Source of the DNA: Oceanospirillaceae bacterium
GTDB lineage: Bacteria > Pseudomonadota > Gammaproteobacteria > Pseudomonadales > Balneatricaceae
DNA: 47,427 nucleotides
Direction of reading: 5' to 3'
Assembly (NCBI GenBank): GCA_024640955.1
Contig: JAHEDZ010000013.1
Location: 1-47,427, forward strand
The translations under genes were made by a program, and so were the position numbers. This document shows positions 8,177-17,454 of the stretch, piece after piece (within the stretch, counting starts at the first letter, position 1; every line of letters begins with the position of its first letter). The notes below the pieces were generated by a model. It was not told the origin of the DNA and made no database searches. It saw nothing but the letters and a program-made list of their open reading frames with translations.

Positions 8177-8491
8177 AGCAGAGCATCCTTTCTTCAAATT
8201 TGTAATTCTCAACTCAGTGTAGACTACAGGCGAGGTATTCGCGGGCTGTTCGAAGAAGCCAGCGGCAGCTGAGAGGGGTGTTGAAAGTGTTGGCCGCAAG
8301 GATGCGGATAAGAAGCCCCCATGGACGGGTTTACGGCGTCTTTCAACAACCCTTTCAGCTGTCGATGTGCGCCATAGGCGCAACGAAAGTAGATCGCGTC
8401 GTTTGCTTTATTCACAACCCTCCGACGAGGTGGGTTTTACTGCTCAAAGCCGCTATAATGCGGCCTTCGCGCAACTTCTACGGAGCAGAGC
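8177..8491. other. Divergent intergenic region between asmA and hisB
   Basis: 315 bases without a gene. It must hold the asmA promoter (minus) and the hisB promoter (plus, see 8454-8459). No terminator and no his leader peptide run of histidines is visible, so classical E. coli-type attenuation of the his block is unlikely. Confidence 0.5.
8454..8459 (+). promoter_or_regulatory. -10 element of the hisBHAF promoter
   Basis: A perfect TATAAT at 8454-8459, 33 bases upstream of the hisB ATG, followed by GCGGCC. The -35 position (17-base spacer) reads TGGGTT, a poor match, so an activator or an extended element could be involved. Confidence 0.5.
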
Positions 8492-9085
8492 ATGGCTGAA
8501 CGCATAGCCAAGGTCTCTCGAGACACTCTCGAGACCCAGATCACTGTCGAGATCAACCTCGACGGTACAGGTCAGTTCAACGCTGAAACTGGCGTTCCTT
8601 TCCTCGACCACATGATGGATCAGATCTCCCGTCACGGTTTGATCGATCTCAACGTCAATGCTAAAGGCGACCTGCACATCGATGACCACCACACAGTGGA
8701 GGATATCGGTATTACTCTGGGTATGGCTTTCAAACAGGCTGTGGGCGACAAGAAGGGTATACGTCGCTACGGACACGCTTACGTGCCTCTAGACGAAGCG
8801 CTATCACGCGTTGTCATCGACTTCTCAGGGCGTCCCGGTTTAGCAATGGACGTTGAGTTTGTTCGCGGTTCAGTTGGCGGTTTTGACGTCGACCTCTTCG
8901 GCGAGTTCTTCCACGGCTTTGTAAACCACGCCGGTGTGACGCTGCACATCGATAACCTTAAGGGCAAGAATACGCACCACCAGGCCGAGACTATCTTCAA
9001 GGCATTTGGCCGCGCATTGCGTATGGCGCTGGAGTTCGATCCTCGCGCAGAGGGTATGATGCCATCCACGAAGGGCTGCCTCTAA
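8492..9085 (+). CDS. hisB: Imidazoleglycerol-phosphate dehydratase HisB
   Basis: Catalyses dehydration of imidazole glycerol phosphate in histidine biosynthesis. 197 residues, the usual length of the monofunctional enzyme (not the E. coli fusion with histidinol phosphatase). Manganese-binding motifs are present: F-L-D-H-M (~36-40), D-D-H-H-T-V-E-D (~67-74), and the second half [10 protein letters not shown] with K-N-T-H-H-Q-A-E-T near residue 160. CGGAGC lies before the ATG. First gene of a his block with hisH (2-base gap), hisA and hisF. Confidence 0.97.
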   Translation: MAERIAKVSRDTLETQITVEINLDGTGQFNAETGVPFLDHMMDQISRHGLIDLNVNAKGDLHIDDHHTVEDIGITLGMAFKQAVGDKKGIRRYGHAYVPLDEALSRVVIDFSGRPGLAMDVEFVRGSVGGFDVDLFGEFFHGFVNHAGVTLHIDNLKGKNTHHQAETIFKAFGRALRMALEFDPRAEGMMPSTKGCL

Positions 9086-9087
9086 GC

Positions 9088-9735
9088 ATGAATCGAATTG
9101 CTGTAATTGATTACGGTATGGGCAACCTGCACTCGGTTGCCAAAGCGCTGGAGCTGGTTTCTGAAGATACCGAGGTCGTCCTTACAGCCGACCCTCAAGT
9201 AGTCCGTGATGCGGATCGCGTGCTGCTGCCTGGCGTCGGTGCGATTCGCGACTGTATTGCCGAGATGCGCCGCTTGGGTGTGGATGCAGAGGTGAAGGAG
9301 GCCATCCAGTCGGGTAAACCTTTCCTCGGTATCTGCGTTGGGTATCAGGCGCTGACCGACTTCTCTGAAGAGAACGGGGGCGTTGATTGCTTGGGCGAGT
9401 TCGGCGGTCGAGTGAACTTCTTCGGTAAGAGGCTCAAGGATGCTCAGGGCGAGAAGCTCAAAGTGCCGCATATGGGTTGGAACCAGGTCAATCAGACACT
9501 AGACCACCCACTCTGGCAGGGTATTGAGCAGGATACACGCTTCTACTTCGTTCACAGCTATCACGTGCACTTGGCCGATAAAGCCCTGGTTGCAGGCACC
9601 TGTGAATACGGTGTGCCTTTCGATGTGGGCCTAGCAAAAGACAACGTCTTTGCCGTGCAGTTCCACCCTGAGAAAAGCTCCAAAGCAGGCCTTAAACTGC
9701 TACAGAATTTTGTAAATTGGAACGGCCAGCAGTAA
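9088..9735 (+). CDS. hisH: Imidazole glycerol phosphate synthase, glutaminase subunit HisH
   Basis: 215 residues, class I glutamine amidotransferase. The catalytic triad is visible: Cys83 in G-I-C-V-G-Y-Q, His193 and Glu195 in V-Q-F-H-P-E-K. It supplies ammonia to HisF, encoded in the same block, making imidazole glycerol phosphate and AICAR from PRFAR. The nucleophile motif reads G-I-C-V-G-Y-Q instead of the more common G-I-C-L-G-M-Q; the catalytic residues are unaffected. Confidence 0.97.
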   Translation: MNRIAVIDYGMGNLHSVAKALELVSEDTEVVLTADPQVVRDADRVLLPGVGAIRDCIAEMRRLGVDAEVKEAIQSGKPFLGICVGYQALTDFSEENGGVDCLGEFGGRVNFFGKRLKDAQGEKLKVPHMGWNQVNQTLDHPLWQGIEQDTRFYFVHSYHVHLADKALVAGTCEYGVPFDVGLAKDNVFAVQFHPEKSSKAGLKLLQNFVNWNGQQ

Positions 9736-9766
9736 GCCCCGTTCAAGCCTTAGGAAGCTAAGTTCA

Positions 9767-10507
9767 ATGCTGATTATCCCCGCGATCGATCTTAAAGATG
9801 GTAAATGCGTACGCCTGCGTCAGGGACGTATGGACGATTCAACTGTCTTCTCTGATAACCCTGTTGATATGGCGGCTAAATGGGTCGATGCGGGCTGTCG
9901 TCGTCTGCACCTAGTGGACCTCAACGGCGCTTTTGCCGGCAAGCCGGTCAATGGTGAGATCGTTCAAGAAATCGCTAAAGCTTACCCAGAGCTGCCAATT
10001 CAGATCGGTGGTGGTATTCGCTCTGCCGAGATTATCGAAGCTTATCTCGCTGCGGGGGTAAGCCAGGTGATCATCGGTACCAAAGCGGTTAAACAGCCAG
10101 AGTTTGTCACCGAGATGTGTAAGGCCTTCCCTGGCCACATCATAGTGGGCTTGGATGCGCAGGATGGACGTGTAGCGATTGATGGTTGGGCAGAAGTGAC
10201 CGACGTGATGGCGGTTGATCTAGCTAAGCGTTTCCGTGACGACGGCGTATCTTCTATCGTTTACACCGATATCGCTCGTGATGGCATGATGCAGGGCGTC
10301 AACGTAGAAGCGACCGTTGACTTGGCGAAGCAGGGCGGCATCCCTGTTATTGCATCGGGCGGCGTGACCAACATCGATGATATCCGCGCTCTTGCCGAAG
10401 TGGCTGATAAGGGTATTTTCGGTGCGATTACTGGCCGTGCGATCTACGAAGGCACGCTGGATGTAGCAGAAGCACAGGCACTGAGCGATCAGCTGACTGG
10501 CAACTAA
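9767..10507 (+). CDS. hisA: ProFAR isomerase HisA
   Basis: 246 residues, (beta-alpha)8 barrel that isomerises ProFAR to PRFAR in histidine biosynthesis. It starts [13 protein letters not shown] with the catalytic aspartate Asp8 and the R-L-R-Q-G loop; the second active-site block G-L-D-A-Q-D-G is at about 127-133. A 31-base gap separates it from hisH. Its substrate link to HisF (next gene) fits the block. Confidence 0.97.
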   Translation: MLIIPAIDLKDGKCVRLRQGRMDDSTVFSDNPVDMAAKWVDAGCRRLHLVDLNGAFAGKPVNGEIVQEIAKAYPELPIQIGGGIRSAEIIEAYLAAGVSQVIIGTKAVKQPEFVTEMCKAFPGHIIVGLDAQDGRVAIDGWAEVTDVMAVDLAKRFRDDGVSSIVYTDIARDGMMQGVNVEATVDLAKQGGIPVIASGGVTNIDDIRALAEVADKGIFGAITGRAIYEGTLDVAEAQALSDQLTGN

Positions 10508-10521
10508 GCAGGACTTAATAG

Positions 10522-11295
10522 ATGGCACTGGCTAAGCGCATTATCCCCTGTCTGGACGTCGAAAATGGTCGCGTCGTTAAGGGTGTGAAATTCCTCGATA
10601 TCCGCGATGCTGGCGACCCGGTTGAAGTAGCCCGCCGCTACGATGAACAGGGCGCTGATGAGATCACTTTCCTTGATATCACCGCCAGTCATGAAGGTCG
10701 CGATACCATGGTTCATACCGTTGAGCGCATGGCGTCGCAGGTGTTTATCCCGCTAACTGTTGGCGGTGGTGTGCGCACCTGTGATGATATTCGTACGCTT
10801 CTTAACGCCGGTGCTGACAAAGTCTCTATCAACACCGCGGCGGTATTTAATCCCGAGTTTGTTAAAGAGGCCGCTGAGCGTTTTGGTAGTCAGTGTATCG
10901 TTGTCGCGATTGATGCCAAAAAAGTATCTGCTCAGGGCGAAGAGGGTCGCTGGGAGATCTTCACTCACGGTGGTCGAAAGCCGACCGGGCTCGATGCAAT
11001 TGAGTGGGCGCAGAAGATGGAAGAGTTGGGTGCCGGTGAGATTCTGCTGACCTCAATGGACCAGGATGGCGTTAAAAATGGCTATGACCTGGGCATAACT
11101 CGCGGCGTTTCAGAAACGGTTAACATCCCCGTAATAGCCTCCGGGGGTGTCGGCAACCTCGACCACCTTGTTGATGGCTGTATCGAGGGTAAGGCAGACG
11201 CCGTACTAGCTGCCAGTATCTTCCACTTTAACGAGTACAGTGTTCCAGAAGCCAAAGCTTACATGCGTGAGCGCGGCATTGAAGTTCGCCTGTGA
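10522..11295 (+). CDS. hisF: Imidazole glycerol phosphate synthase, cyclase subunit HisF
   Basis: 257 residues, barrel enzyme that joins ammonia from HisH to PRFAR. The start [14 protein letters not shown] carries the catalytic Asp12; the second catalytic aspartate lies in V-A-I-D-A-K (~131). Phosphate-binding loops G-G-G-V-R (~82-86) and I-A-S-G-G-V-G (~221-227) are intact. Follows hisA by 14 bases. A short GCTCT/AGAGC hairpin follows at about 11298-11311, with no T-run, so transcription may continue into yjaG. Confidence 0.97.
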   Translation: MALAKRIIPCLDVENGRVVKGVKFLDIRDAGDPVEVARRYDEQGADEITFLDITASHEGRDTMVHTVERMASQVFIPLTVGGGVRTCDDIRTLLNAGADKVSINTAAVFNPEFVKEAAERFGSQCIVVAIDAKKVSAQGEEGRWEIFTHGGRKPTGLDAIEWAQKMEELGAGEILLTSMDQDGVKNGYDLGITRGVSETVNIPVIASGGVGNLDHLVDGCIEGKADAVLAASIFHFNEYSVPEAKAYMRERGIEVRL

Positions 11296-11334
11296 CCGCT
11301 CTTAAGAGAGCCTCAACGAAATAGAGGGTAGAAC

Positions 11335-11937
11335 ATGATCTCTGAAAACCGTTTTGAACAGCAGATACGCGCACTAGAGCCCTGGCAACAGATGCTATTT
11401 GCGTCCGCGCTATCTGAGCGCATGTTCCTCAACTTCGCACTCTTCTCGCGCCTGATGAACTTCGGCGACCTCGATAAGATGCGTAACCTGCTCAACTCAA
11501 TCTGGGAGGAGCAGACGCAGCGCGGCACCAAGGTGAACTACGAAGTTCAGCTAAACCATGTTGAGGACAACATCGTTGATCTCGATGAGTACGACATGTT
11601 CGGCGCCATCCCTGCTCGCGATGCAATGATGGCACTCTTTTCTACCTGTATCCTCAAGCTGGAGCAGGAGTCCGATGAGGCTGTCGCTGTATCCAACCTC
11701 TCCTACGACACCATCGGCGCTTATGTCGAGTTCGCAGAAGCGGACGATCAGATGTCTGACGAAGAGCTGGTCCGCTTGATCAACATGCACGATCTGATGC
11801 TAGATGAAGATTCCTTCCAAGAGGAGCTGCTTGAGCGTCTCTCTGGGACCAGTTTCAAACCAGCCCTGGTTGAAGCTGTGCGCGAGCTAGCGCAGAATCA
11901 GGGTGTCTCCAATATCGGTATTAGCGACGAGGAGTGA
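11335..11937 (+). CDS. yjaG: YjaG (DUF416) family protein
   Basis: 200 residues matching the DUF416/YjaG family: E-P-W-Q-Q-M-L-F-A-S-A-L-S-E-R near the N-terminus, I-W-E-E-Q-T near 60, the acidic middle D-M-F-G-A-I-P-A-R-D-A and a C-terminal S-N-I-G-I that the E. coli protein also has. Cytoplasmic, no signal or membrane segment. Function is not established for the family. It lies first in a tightly coupled run that ends in cysZ and follows the his block by 39 bases. Confidence 0.9.
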   Translation: MISENRFEQQIRALEPWQQMLFASALSERMFLNFALFSRLMNFGDLDKMRNLLNSIWEEQTQRGTKVNYEVQLNHVEDNIVDLDEYDMFGAIPARDAMMALFSTCILKLEQESDEAVAVSNLSYDTIGAYVEFAEADDQMSDEELVRLINMHDLMLDEDSFQEELLERLSGTSFKPALVEAVRELAQNQGVSNIGISDEE

Positions 11938-12209
11938 TGTTTAAGCTAGGTCTTGCACTATTAATCGTGCCCGCCATCGCTCTGATGGCAGGCTACATGG
12001 TCGAACAGAACCAGGTCGAAGCCTGTATTCAAGCTGGCGGTGTCTGGCACTGGGCCGCCGAAACCTGTGAAGAGTCCGGCAAATACCCCTTCGTGTCGTT
12101 TATGCAGCGAAACCCCCTGCTGGTTAATGGCGGTATGCTGCTAGTTGTTCTTGGCCTATTTATCACCCTCATCGGGCTCTATCGCCCGAAAGCTTCGGGG
12201 CCGCGTTAG
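11937..12209 (+). CDS. Small membrane protein of unknown function (90 aa)
   Basis: Starts at the ATG that overlaps the yjaG TGA (TGATG); a GTG one codon earlier is possible. Two predicted transmembrane helices, at about 3-21 and 62-81, flank a loop with two cysteines (A-C-I-Q and E-T-C-E-E, 15 residues apart) and three tryptophans. The cysteines would sit on the same side of the membrane and could form a disulfide if the loop is periplasmic. Not a family I recognise. Translationally coupled to both neighbours. Confidence 0.75.
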   Translation: MFKLGLALLIVPAIALMAGYMVEQNQVEACIQAGGVWHWAAETCEESGKYPFVSFMQRNPLLVNGGMLLVVLGLFITLIGLYRPKASGPR

Positions 12210-12656
12210 GTGAAAAAGCTGATACTACTAGCGCTGGTTTTGGCCGGTGCAGCCGGCTACGTTTGGGTCAAGTTTTTCAGTGACGATTGGCTAGCTGAGT
12301 TCAATGATGAGCGTCAAAATGCTGCTGCAGAGTTCCGTCTCCTAGGCCAGACCTTTGGAGAGCAGTCCACTCAGCAGGGCTGTTTCGATCAGGCGCTCAA
12401 AGGCGTTGAGGATTGCCGCTCACCGATCTGTATGGTGGACTCCGGAAATTTTCTGCGTGGCTGTTTTGAGACCAGTGCTGAAACCCTCAACTTCTGTGAA
12501 GGCGTACCCGCTTATCAAACCAAGATCACCGAGGACGAAAAGTCCTGGGCACGCTATGGTTGCTGGGATATCAACAATAAGAGCGATGGCTGCCGACTGC
12601 TGAAGCGTCAGCAGCAAGCGCTTTGTAGTAATGTAAACACCGAGGTCAACGGATGA
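12210..12656 (+). CDS. Cysteine-rich secreted or membrane-anchored protein of unknown function
   Basis: 148 residues starting at a GTG placed directly after the TAG of the previous gene. An N-terminal hydrophobic segment (residues ~3-22, L-I-L-L-A-L-V-L-A-G) is an uncleaved signal anchor or signal peptide. The mature part has eight cysteines (in Q-G-C, E-D-C, P-I-C, R-G-C, N-F-C, Y-G-C, D-G-C, A-L-C), an even number that suggests four disulfide bonds in the periplasm. No recognised family. The stop overlaps the next start (ATGA). Confidence 0.75.
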   Translation: MKKLILLALVLAGAAGYVWVKFFSDDWLAEFNDERQNAAAEFRLLGQTFGEQSTQQGCFDQALKGVEDCRSPICMVDSGNFLRGCFETSAETLNFCEGVPAYQTKITEDEKSWARYGCWDINNKSDGCRLLKRQQQALCSNVNTEVNG

Positions 12657-12886
12657 ATCAGATCCTATTTACGGTCGAACCCTTCTTCTTTTGGGGTGGT
12701 TTAGTGGTCTATATCGCATCGCTGTTTATCTACGGCAATCGCACCAGTGATTGGAACGCTATTTTGCGCTTCTGGCAGCCGATGATTCAGTTCAGTGCGC
12801 TGGAGTTTAAAGTGAACCGTGCCGGTCTGGCGTTGATGATTCTCGCTGTGGTTATCCGTATCTACCTGAGCTTCTTCGCTGCATGA
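12653..12886 (+). CDS. Small two-helix membrane protein of unknown function
   Basis: 77 residues with two hydrophobic helices (about 8-27 and 55-74) and little else: aromatic-rich first helix (F-F-F-W-G-G) and a basic loop R-F-W-Q-P. Start overlaps the previous stop by four bases and its own stop overlaps the cysZ ATG by four, so translation of the three genes is likely coupled. No family recognised. Confidence 0.75.
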   Translation: MNQILFTVEPFFFWGGLVVYIASLFIYGNRTSDWNAILRFWQPMIQFSALEFKVNRAGLALMILAVVIRIYLSFFAA

Positions 12887-13626
12887 GTGGGAATAATCCA
12901 GTTACCGGTTCAGCGTACCTTCTGCGCGGTTTAAGTTATCTACCTAAACCGGGAATTCGCACCTTTGTGATTATCCCGCTGCTGATTAACCTGTTTCTCT
13001 TTGGCGGTGCAATCTACCTACTGGTAACCAACTTTTCAGCTTGGGTGCAGTACCTGATGGATCTTTGGTTGCCTGAATGGGAGTGGCTCAGTTTCCTTGA
13101 GTACCTGCTTTGGCCGCTTCTGGCGGTGTTGGTGGTGATTGGGGTTTATTACGGCTTCTCGGTGGTTGCGAACTTCATCGCGGCACCGTTTAACGGCATC
13201 TTAGCTGAGAAGGTTGAACAGCAACTGCGTCGACAAGTGAACTCCAATCTCGATAGCTGGCAGTCTGTTGTTAAGATGATTCCTCAGGCCTTAGGTCGTG
13301 AACTCTCAAAGCTTGCATACTACCTGCCGCGCCTATTGATGCTCTTTATCCTCAGTTTCATTCCGGTGATTAATCTTGCGATGCCGTTTGTCTGGTTTGC
13401 TTTTGCAGCTTGGATGATGGCGATTCAGTACTGTGACTACCCCATGGACAATAACCGCGTTAGCTTCAAGCAGATGAAACAGTTGCTCTCAGAGCGCCGC
13501 TGGTCTGCGCTGGGGTTTGGTTCGCTGGTGCAGTTGGGGATGTTGGTGCCAGGTCTTAATCTAATTCTGATGCCCACCGCTGTGATTGGTGCGACGATCT
13601 TCTGGGTAGAGCAGTACGAGCGTTAA
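12883..13626 (+). CDS. cysZ: CysZ-type sulfate transporter (EI24 family)
   Basis: 247 residues with four main hydrophobic segments (about 25-45, 70-95, 145-170, 205-235) and the conserved A-A-P-F-N block (~107-111) between the second and third, characteristic of CysZ/EI24. The family takes up sulfate in E. coli. It ends the coupled run yjaG–small proteins–cysZ. Its last four bases overlap the end of the convergently transcribed phoR gene. Confidence 0.85.
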   Translation: MSGNNPVTGSAYLLRGLSYLPKPGIRTFVIIPLLINLFLFGGAIYLLVTNFSAWVQYLMDLWLPEWEWLSFLEYLLWPLLAVLVVIGVYYGFSVVANFIAAPFNGILAEKVEQQLRRQVNSNLDSWQSVVKMIPQALGRELSKLAYYLPRLLMLFILSFIPVINLAMPFVWFAFAAWMMAIQYCDYPMDNNRVSFKQMKQLLSERRWSALGFGSLVQLGMLVPGLNLILMPTAVIGATIFWVEQYER

Positions 13627-14918
13627 AGCTGAGTGACGCGCTGCGCCGGGAAGGTGATGCTGAAGCGGCTACCCTCGCCGACTTTACTAGAGACACCCAG
13701 AGTAGAGTTGTGTCGTACAAGGACATGCTTAACGATAGCGAGTCCCAGCCCGGTGCCGCCACTGTCTCGTGAGCGCCCCTCATCGACGCGGTAGAATCGC
13801 TCTGTAATGCGGGGGATGTGTTCTGCCGCTATGCCCTCACCCGTATCAGTTACGCTGAACAGCGCGCCCTTCTCGAGCGTCTCCAGGCGAATATCTATCT
13901 TGCCCTCGACTGGCGTATAGCGAACTGCATTGAATACAAGGTTGGAGAGGGCACTGCGCACTTCGGCCTCGTTGCCGAGGATGTCTATACCCTCGGTAAC
14001 CTCAAGCGTGATTTGATGATTCTGCTCGCCCGACAGTTGGCGCGCCTCATCTGCAATTCCTGCAAGCATCGTTCCTATGTGTATTGGCTGTCGGCTTCTG
14101 TTCTCGGCACTCGTCTCGATCCGTGATAGAGCCAGCAGGTCGGCGATAAGGGCACCCATGCGACTGCTTTGCGACTGCATCGTATTTATCGCGCGGCTAA
14201 TGGGGGCGGGCAGCTCCTGCTGCTGTAGAGTCTCCAGATAGCCATGTATAACGGTAATTGGTGTGCGTAGTTCATGCGAGGCGTTTGCCAGAAAAGTCTG
14301 GCGCATCTGCTCAAACCTTTCGTTCTCCGTCACATCTCGCGCGATCAAAACCCGCTCCCGACCTTTTTGCCCGAAGCGATGGATGCGGTACTCGAGCGTC
14401 CGTTTGCGATTAGGCGCCTCAAGTTTGAGAGCCGTGTCGGCTCTTGCAGTCTCGTAGAACTCGAGAAATTCAGGCTGGGTGAAAACTTCATCCGGGCGTT
14501 TCATTTTCTGATCTTCTGAGAGCTCCAGCAGCTCTGCAGCCGATCGGTTCCACCACTCAATACGGTTCTTCGCATCGATGATCAGAATCGCGTCTCTCAT
14601 CGCTTCCGTAGCTGCTTCGAACTGGTTCATATCGGCATGAACTTCGTCATACTCAGCGTCCGATTGATCTCGGTAAGCCGCTAGGGTTTGAGTGATGCGC
14701 TCCAGTTCGAGTGGCAGTTTTGGCTTGGGAAGCGTCAGTTCGCTGGCGGTCCACTGGGCTAACTTCGCTACCCAGAAGATCATCAGCAGGGACCAGGTCG
14801 ACACACCAATCAGCGCGCCATAGGCTAGATCGAACTCTCCAACGGCTCCAATGAGAACGCCCACGGCTACGAATAGCAGTAGGCTGGCGAGTTGGCGAAA
14901 GATCGATCCGAATATCAT
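13623..14918 (-). CDS. phoR: Phosphate sensor histidine kinase PhoR
   Basis: 431 residues. Two transmembrane helices (about 8-24 and 35-55) with almost no periplasmic part, as usual for PhoR, which senses the Pst/PhoU complex rather than phosphate itself. A PAS domain follows (~100-195, A-I-L-I-I-D-A-K-N-R-I), then the dimerisation helix with phospho-accepting His215 (A-S-H-E-L-R-T-P), and the ATPase with N-box (S-N-L-V-F-N-A-V-R-Y-T), D-T-G-E-G-I and G-G-T-G-L-G-L-A-I. It lies six bases after phoB, in the same operon. Confidence 0.96.
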   Translation of the reverse strand: MIFGSIFRQLASLLLFVAVGVLIGAVGEFDLAYGALIGVSTWSLLMIFWVAKLAQWTASELTLPKPKLPLELERITQTLAAYRDQSDAEYDEVHADMNQFEAATEAMRDAILIIDAKNRIEWWNRSAAELLELSEDQKMKRPDEVFTQPEFLEFYETARADTALKLEAPNRKRTLEYRIHRFGQKGRERVLIARDVTENERFEQMRQTFLANASHELRTPITVIHGYLETLQQQELPAPISRAINTMQSQSSRMGALIADLLALSRIETSAENRSRQPIHIGTMLAGIADEARQLSGEQNHQITLEVTEGIDILGNEAEVRSALSNLVFNAVRYTPVEGKIDIRLETLEKGALFSVTDTGEGIAAEHIPRITERFYRVDEGRSRDSGGTGLGLAIVKHVLVRHNSTLGVSSKVGEGSRFSITFPAQRVTQL

Positions 14919-14924
14919 CTGGGC

Positions 14925-15620
14925 CTATATCTTGGTTGAGAACCGATAACCAGTGCCTCGCACTGTTTGAATAAGGTGCTCGTGCTGCTGTCCAATCGCC
15001 TTGCGCAATCGGCGAATGTGAACGTCCACGGTTCTCTCTTCAACATAGACGTTGCCGCCCCAAACCATATCTAACAGCTGGCCTCTTGAATAGGCGCGAT
15101 CCTGGTGAGTCATGAAAAAGTTCAGCAGCTTGAATTCAGTTGGCCCCAAGTTCAGTGACTCTCCTGAGGCGTCGGATACGCGGTGGGAAACTGGATCTAG
15201 AATGATGCCTCCGACCGAAATCACACCTTCATCTACATCCGGTAAGCTGCGACGCAGAACCGCCTTAAGGCGAGCAATGAGCTCTTTGGGGGAGAAAGGC
15301 TTGGTAATGTAGTCATCGATCCCTGCCTCTAGCCCCTGCACCTTGTTATCCTCATCCGCCTTCGCAGTCAGCATAATAATGGGTAGATCTCTGGTGGCGG
15401 GTTCAGCACGAAGGCGTCGGGCGAGTTCGATACCGCTCGTACCTGGCATCATCCAATCAAGCAGCATCATATCAGGCTGTTCATCGACGATAAGAGCGTG
15501 AGCGGTTTTAGCATCGCTCGCCTCCAGGGTGTCATAACCGGCTAGCTCAAGTGCCATGGCGATCATCTCACGAATAGCCGATTCATCATCAACGATCAGT
15601 ATACGTCGTGCTCTGCTCAT
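14925..15620 (-). CDS. phoB: Phosphate response regulator PhoB
   Basis: 231 residues from the ATG at 15618-15620 (an upstream extension of 54 codons has no function and overlaps ubiA). Receiver domain with Asp11, Asp12, phospho-acceptor Asp55 (L-L-D-W-M-M-P-G) and Lys107 (T-K-P-F-S-P-K-E), followed by an OmpR-type winged helix ending R-G-T-G-Y-R-F. It activates Pho-box promoters under low phosphate and, here, its own: a Pho box lies upstream at 15667-15684. Confidence 0.97.
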   Translation of the reverse strand: MSRARRILIVDDESAIREMIAMALELAGYDTLEASDAKTAHALIVDEQPDMMLLDWMMPGTSGIELARRLRAEPATRDLPIIMLTAKADEDNKVQGLEAGIDDYITKPFSPKELIARLKAVLRRSLPDVDEGVISVGGIILDPVSHRVSDASGESLNLGPTEFKLLNFFMTHQDRAYSRGQLLDMVWGGNVYVEERTVDVHIRRLRKAIGQQHEHLIQTVRGTGYRFSTKI

Positions 15621-15666
15621 TCTCGTTCTCTGTAAAATTATGTTCGCCTCATTTAATGATGCTTTT

Positions 15667-15684
15667 GTTACAAAGAGATGACAA
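15667..15684 (-). promoter_or_regulatory. Pho box upstream of phoB
   Basis: On the minus strand: TTGTCAT, four bases, TTGTAAC, an 18-base Pho box close to the consensus repeat CTGTCAT-4-CTGTCAT. It is 47 bases before the phoB ATG and just after the ubiA stop. A CATTAAAT-like -10 lies about nine bases downstream. Autoregulation of phoBR fits. Confidence 0.75.
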
Positions 15685-15702
15685 ATCTGCTCACTGATTT
15701 GA

Positions 15703-16617
15703 TTACCAGTAAGTAACGAAGATGCCGATGAGCACAGCGAGCTCCGCCAGATGGTTGTTGAGAAACGCCTTGAAGCAGCCATCGCGCTCGCGATCTTTAA
15801 TCAGCCAGTGCTGGTAGATAAAAAAGCCGACCGCGACGAACAGGCCTAAAAAGTAGGCGAAACCGAGCTGTTCGATGTTACCGACCCACACGAGTATAGC
15901 GAGTGAGGCGGCCTGCAGAAGCGCGATCGCCAGCCTGTCGTGGTTGCCGAAGAAGACGGCCGTCGATTTAATGCCAATCTTAAGATCATCATCGCGATCT
16001 ACCATGGCGTATTGCGTGTCGTAGGCCACAGTCCAGAGAATCTTGGCGATATAAATGAGCCAGCCGGCTAGAGGAACCTCTCCCAGCGTGGCGGTGAACG
16101 CCATGGGTATCCCCCAGCCAAACGCCATACCCAGTACGACCTGCGGGAAATGGGTATAGCGCTTCATAAATGGGTAGCTAAATGCCAGAAACAGAGCGAT
16201 TGGTGAAAGCAGGATCGTTGCTTGGTTAGTGAACAGCACCAGTACAAAAGCGGCTAACATCAGTCCCACAAAGAGTCCGACCGCCTCTTTACTGCTAATG
16301 CGCCGAGTGGGTAAGGGGCGTGCAGCGGTACGTTTTACATGGCCATCTACCTTCCGGTCGGCGAAATCATTTATCACACAGCCGGCCGAGCGTGTGATCC
16401 AGACCCCGAGGCTAAATATCAGAATCAAATGCCATTCAGGCGTGCCGCCTGCAGCGATCCAGAGTGCCCAGAGAGTGGGCCAGAGTAACAGGTAGGTACC
16501 GATGGGTTTATCGGCGCGCATGAGTTGCCATGCGGCGTGGAATTTATCTGCAGTAATCACGTAAGCGCTCTGAGCCGGGTCAGTGCGCCTAGTATGCAGG
16601 GGGTGGGCATTGAACAC
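15703..16617 (-). CDS. ubiA: 4-hydroxybenzoate polyprenyltransferase UbiA
   Basis: Membrane enzyme that prenylates 4-hydroxybenzoate in ubiquinone biosynthesis. About 304 residues (E. coli about 290); the GTG at 16617 is used here, but a GTG 19 codons later is also possible. Two aspartate-rich motifs are visible: N-D-F-A-D-R-K-V-D (~83-91) and D-R-D-D-D-L-K-I-G (~207-215). Several hydrophobic helices make up the remainder, starting with [10 protein letters not shown]. It lies between phoU and phoB on the same strand. Confidence 0.93.
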   Translation of the reverse strand: MFNAHPLHTRRTDPAQSAYVITADKFHAAWQLMRADKPIGTYLLLWPTLWALWIAAGGTPEWHLILIFSLGVWITRSAGCVINDFADRKVDGHVKRTAARPLPTRRISSKEAVGLFVGLMLAAFVLVLFTNQATILLSPIALFLAFSYPFMKRYTHFPQVVLGMAFGWGIPMAFTATLGEVPLAGWLIYIAKILWTVAYDTQYAMVDRDDDLKIGIKSTAVFFGNHDRLAIALLQAASLAILVWVGNIEQLGFAYFLGLFVAVGFFIYQHWLIKDRERDGCFKAFLNNHLAELAVLIGIFVTYW

Positions 16618-16657
16618 AACAAAGCCACCCGTAGATGACTTTGCGCTTCATTATCTC

Positions 16658-17377
16658 TCAGTCGCGAACAATCTCTTTGATCTCGCGATTCTCCATATGC
16701 CTTACATCGGTACCACTGACCTGATAGATGAGCTGCTCAGCAAGGTTAGAAGCATGGTCACCAATACGCTCCAGTGAGCGCAGAACCCAGATCGCTTTGA
16801 GTACATTGGTGATTGCGCGTGAATCCTCCATCATGAAGGTGATCAGCGAGCGCATCGCAGACTGGTACTCCTGATCGACATCCAGATCGAACTTAACCAC
16901 TTTGTAGGCCAATTCAGTATCGCCGGTGTGGAAAGCCTTGAGCGCCAAGTTGAGCATCTCAACAACAAGCTCACCTGTATGGCGTATCTCCTTCAAACCT
17001 TTCGTGCCACTATCGCACTGCACTAAGTCGAGGGTCTGCTTTGCCACGCGCGAGGCCTCATCTCCGATACGCTCCAGATCAACCACCGCGCGACTTATTG
17101 AGATAATCAAGCGCAGGTCGATGGCTGCCGGCTGGCGCAGTGCGATGATCTGAGTGCAGTCCTGATCGATCAGACGCTCTTTTTCGTTGGTTTGACGATC
17201 GAGATCGAGGACCGACTGTGCCAGGGTTGCATCCTGTGTCAGTAGTGAAGTGACCGCATCACCCGTCTGGCGAGTAACCAGCTCACCCATCTGGGCGAAG
17301 TCGGCGCGCAGTTTCTCTAGCTCGTCATTAAACTGTTTGGAAATATGTTGTGAGTAAATCCGTGTACTGTCACTCAT
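16658..17377 (-). CDS. phoU: PhoU phosphate-signalling regulator
   Basis: 239 residues (E. coli 241) with the two three-helix-bundle repeats; each has the metal-contacting motif: E-R-I-G-D-E-A-S-R-V-A (~81-91) and E-R-I-G-D-H-A-S-N-L-A-E (~185-196). PhoU links the Pst transporter to PhoR and represses the regulon in high phosphate. It is separated from pstSCAB by ppk-ppx, which run in the opposite direction. GAGAGG precedes the ATG. Confidence 0.96.
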   Translation of the reverse strand: MSDSTRIYSQHISKQFNDELEKLRADFAQMGELVTRQTGDAVTSLLTQDATLAQSVLDLDRQTNEKERLIDQDCTQIIALRQPAAIDLRLIISISRAVVDLERIGDEASRVAKQTLDLVQCDSGTKGLKEIRHTGELVVEMLNLALKAFHTGDTELAYKVVKFDLDVDQEYQSAMRSLITFMMEDSRAITNVLKAIWVLRSLERIGDHASNLAEQLIYQVSGTDVRHMENREIKEIVRD

Positions 17378-17436
17378 TCGGGCCTCTCATGCGTAATTGC
17401 TGATACCAGGGTATCGGAGTAGTGTTTCACCCAATT

Positions 17437-17454
17437 GTTAGAGTTTTATGACAA
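17437..17454 (-). promoter_or_regulatory. Pho box upstream of phoU
   Basis: On the minus strand: TTGTCAT, AAAA, CTCTAAC. The first half and the A-rich spacer are almost consensus. It lies 60 bases before the phoU start. The same intergenic region serves ppk in the other direction; no separate Pho box on the plus strand was seen, so a shared effect on ppk is possible but unproven. Confidence 0.65.

Noticed and set aside
8177-8383. 69-residue N-terminal extension of AsmA
   Set aside because: No signal peptide or conserved sequence; a good Shine-Dalgarno and the membrane helix both support the start at 8176.
8400-8491. His leader peptide and attenuator before hisB
   Set aside because: No run of histidine codons and no alternative hairpins with a T-run.
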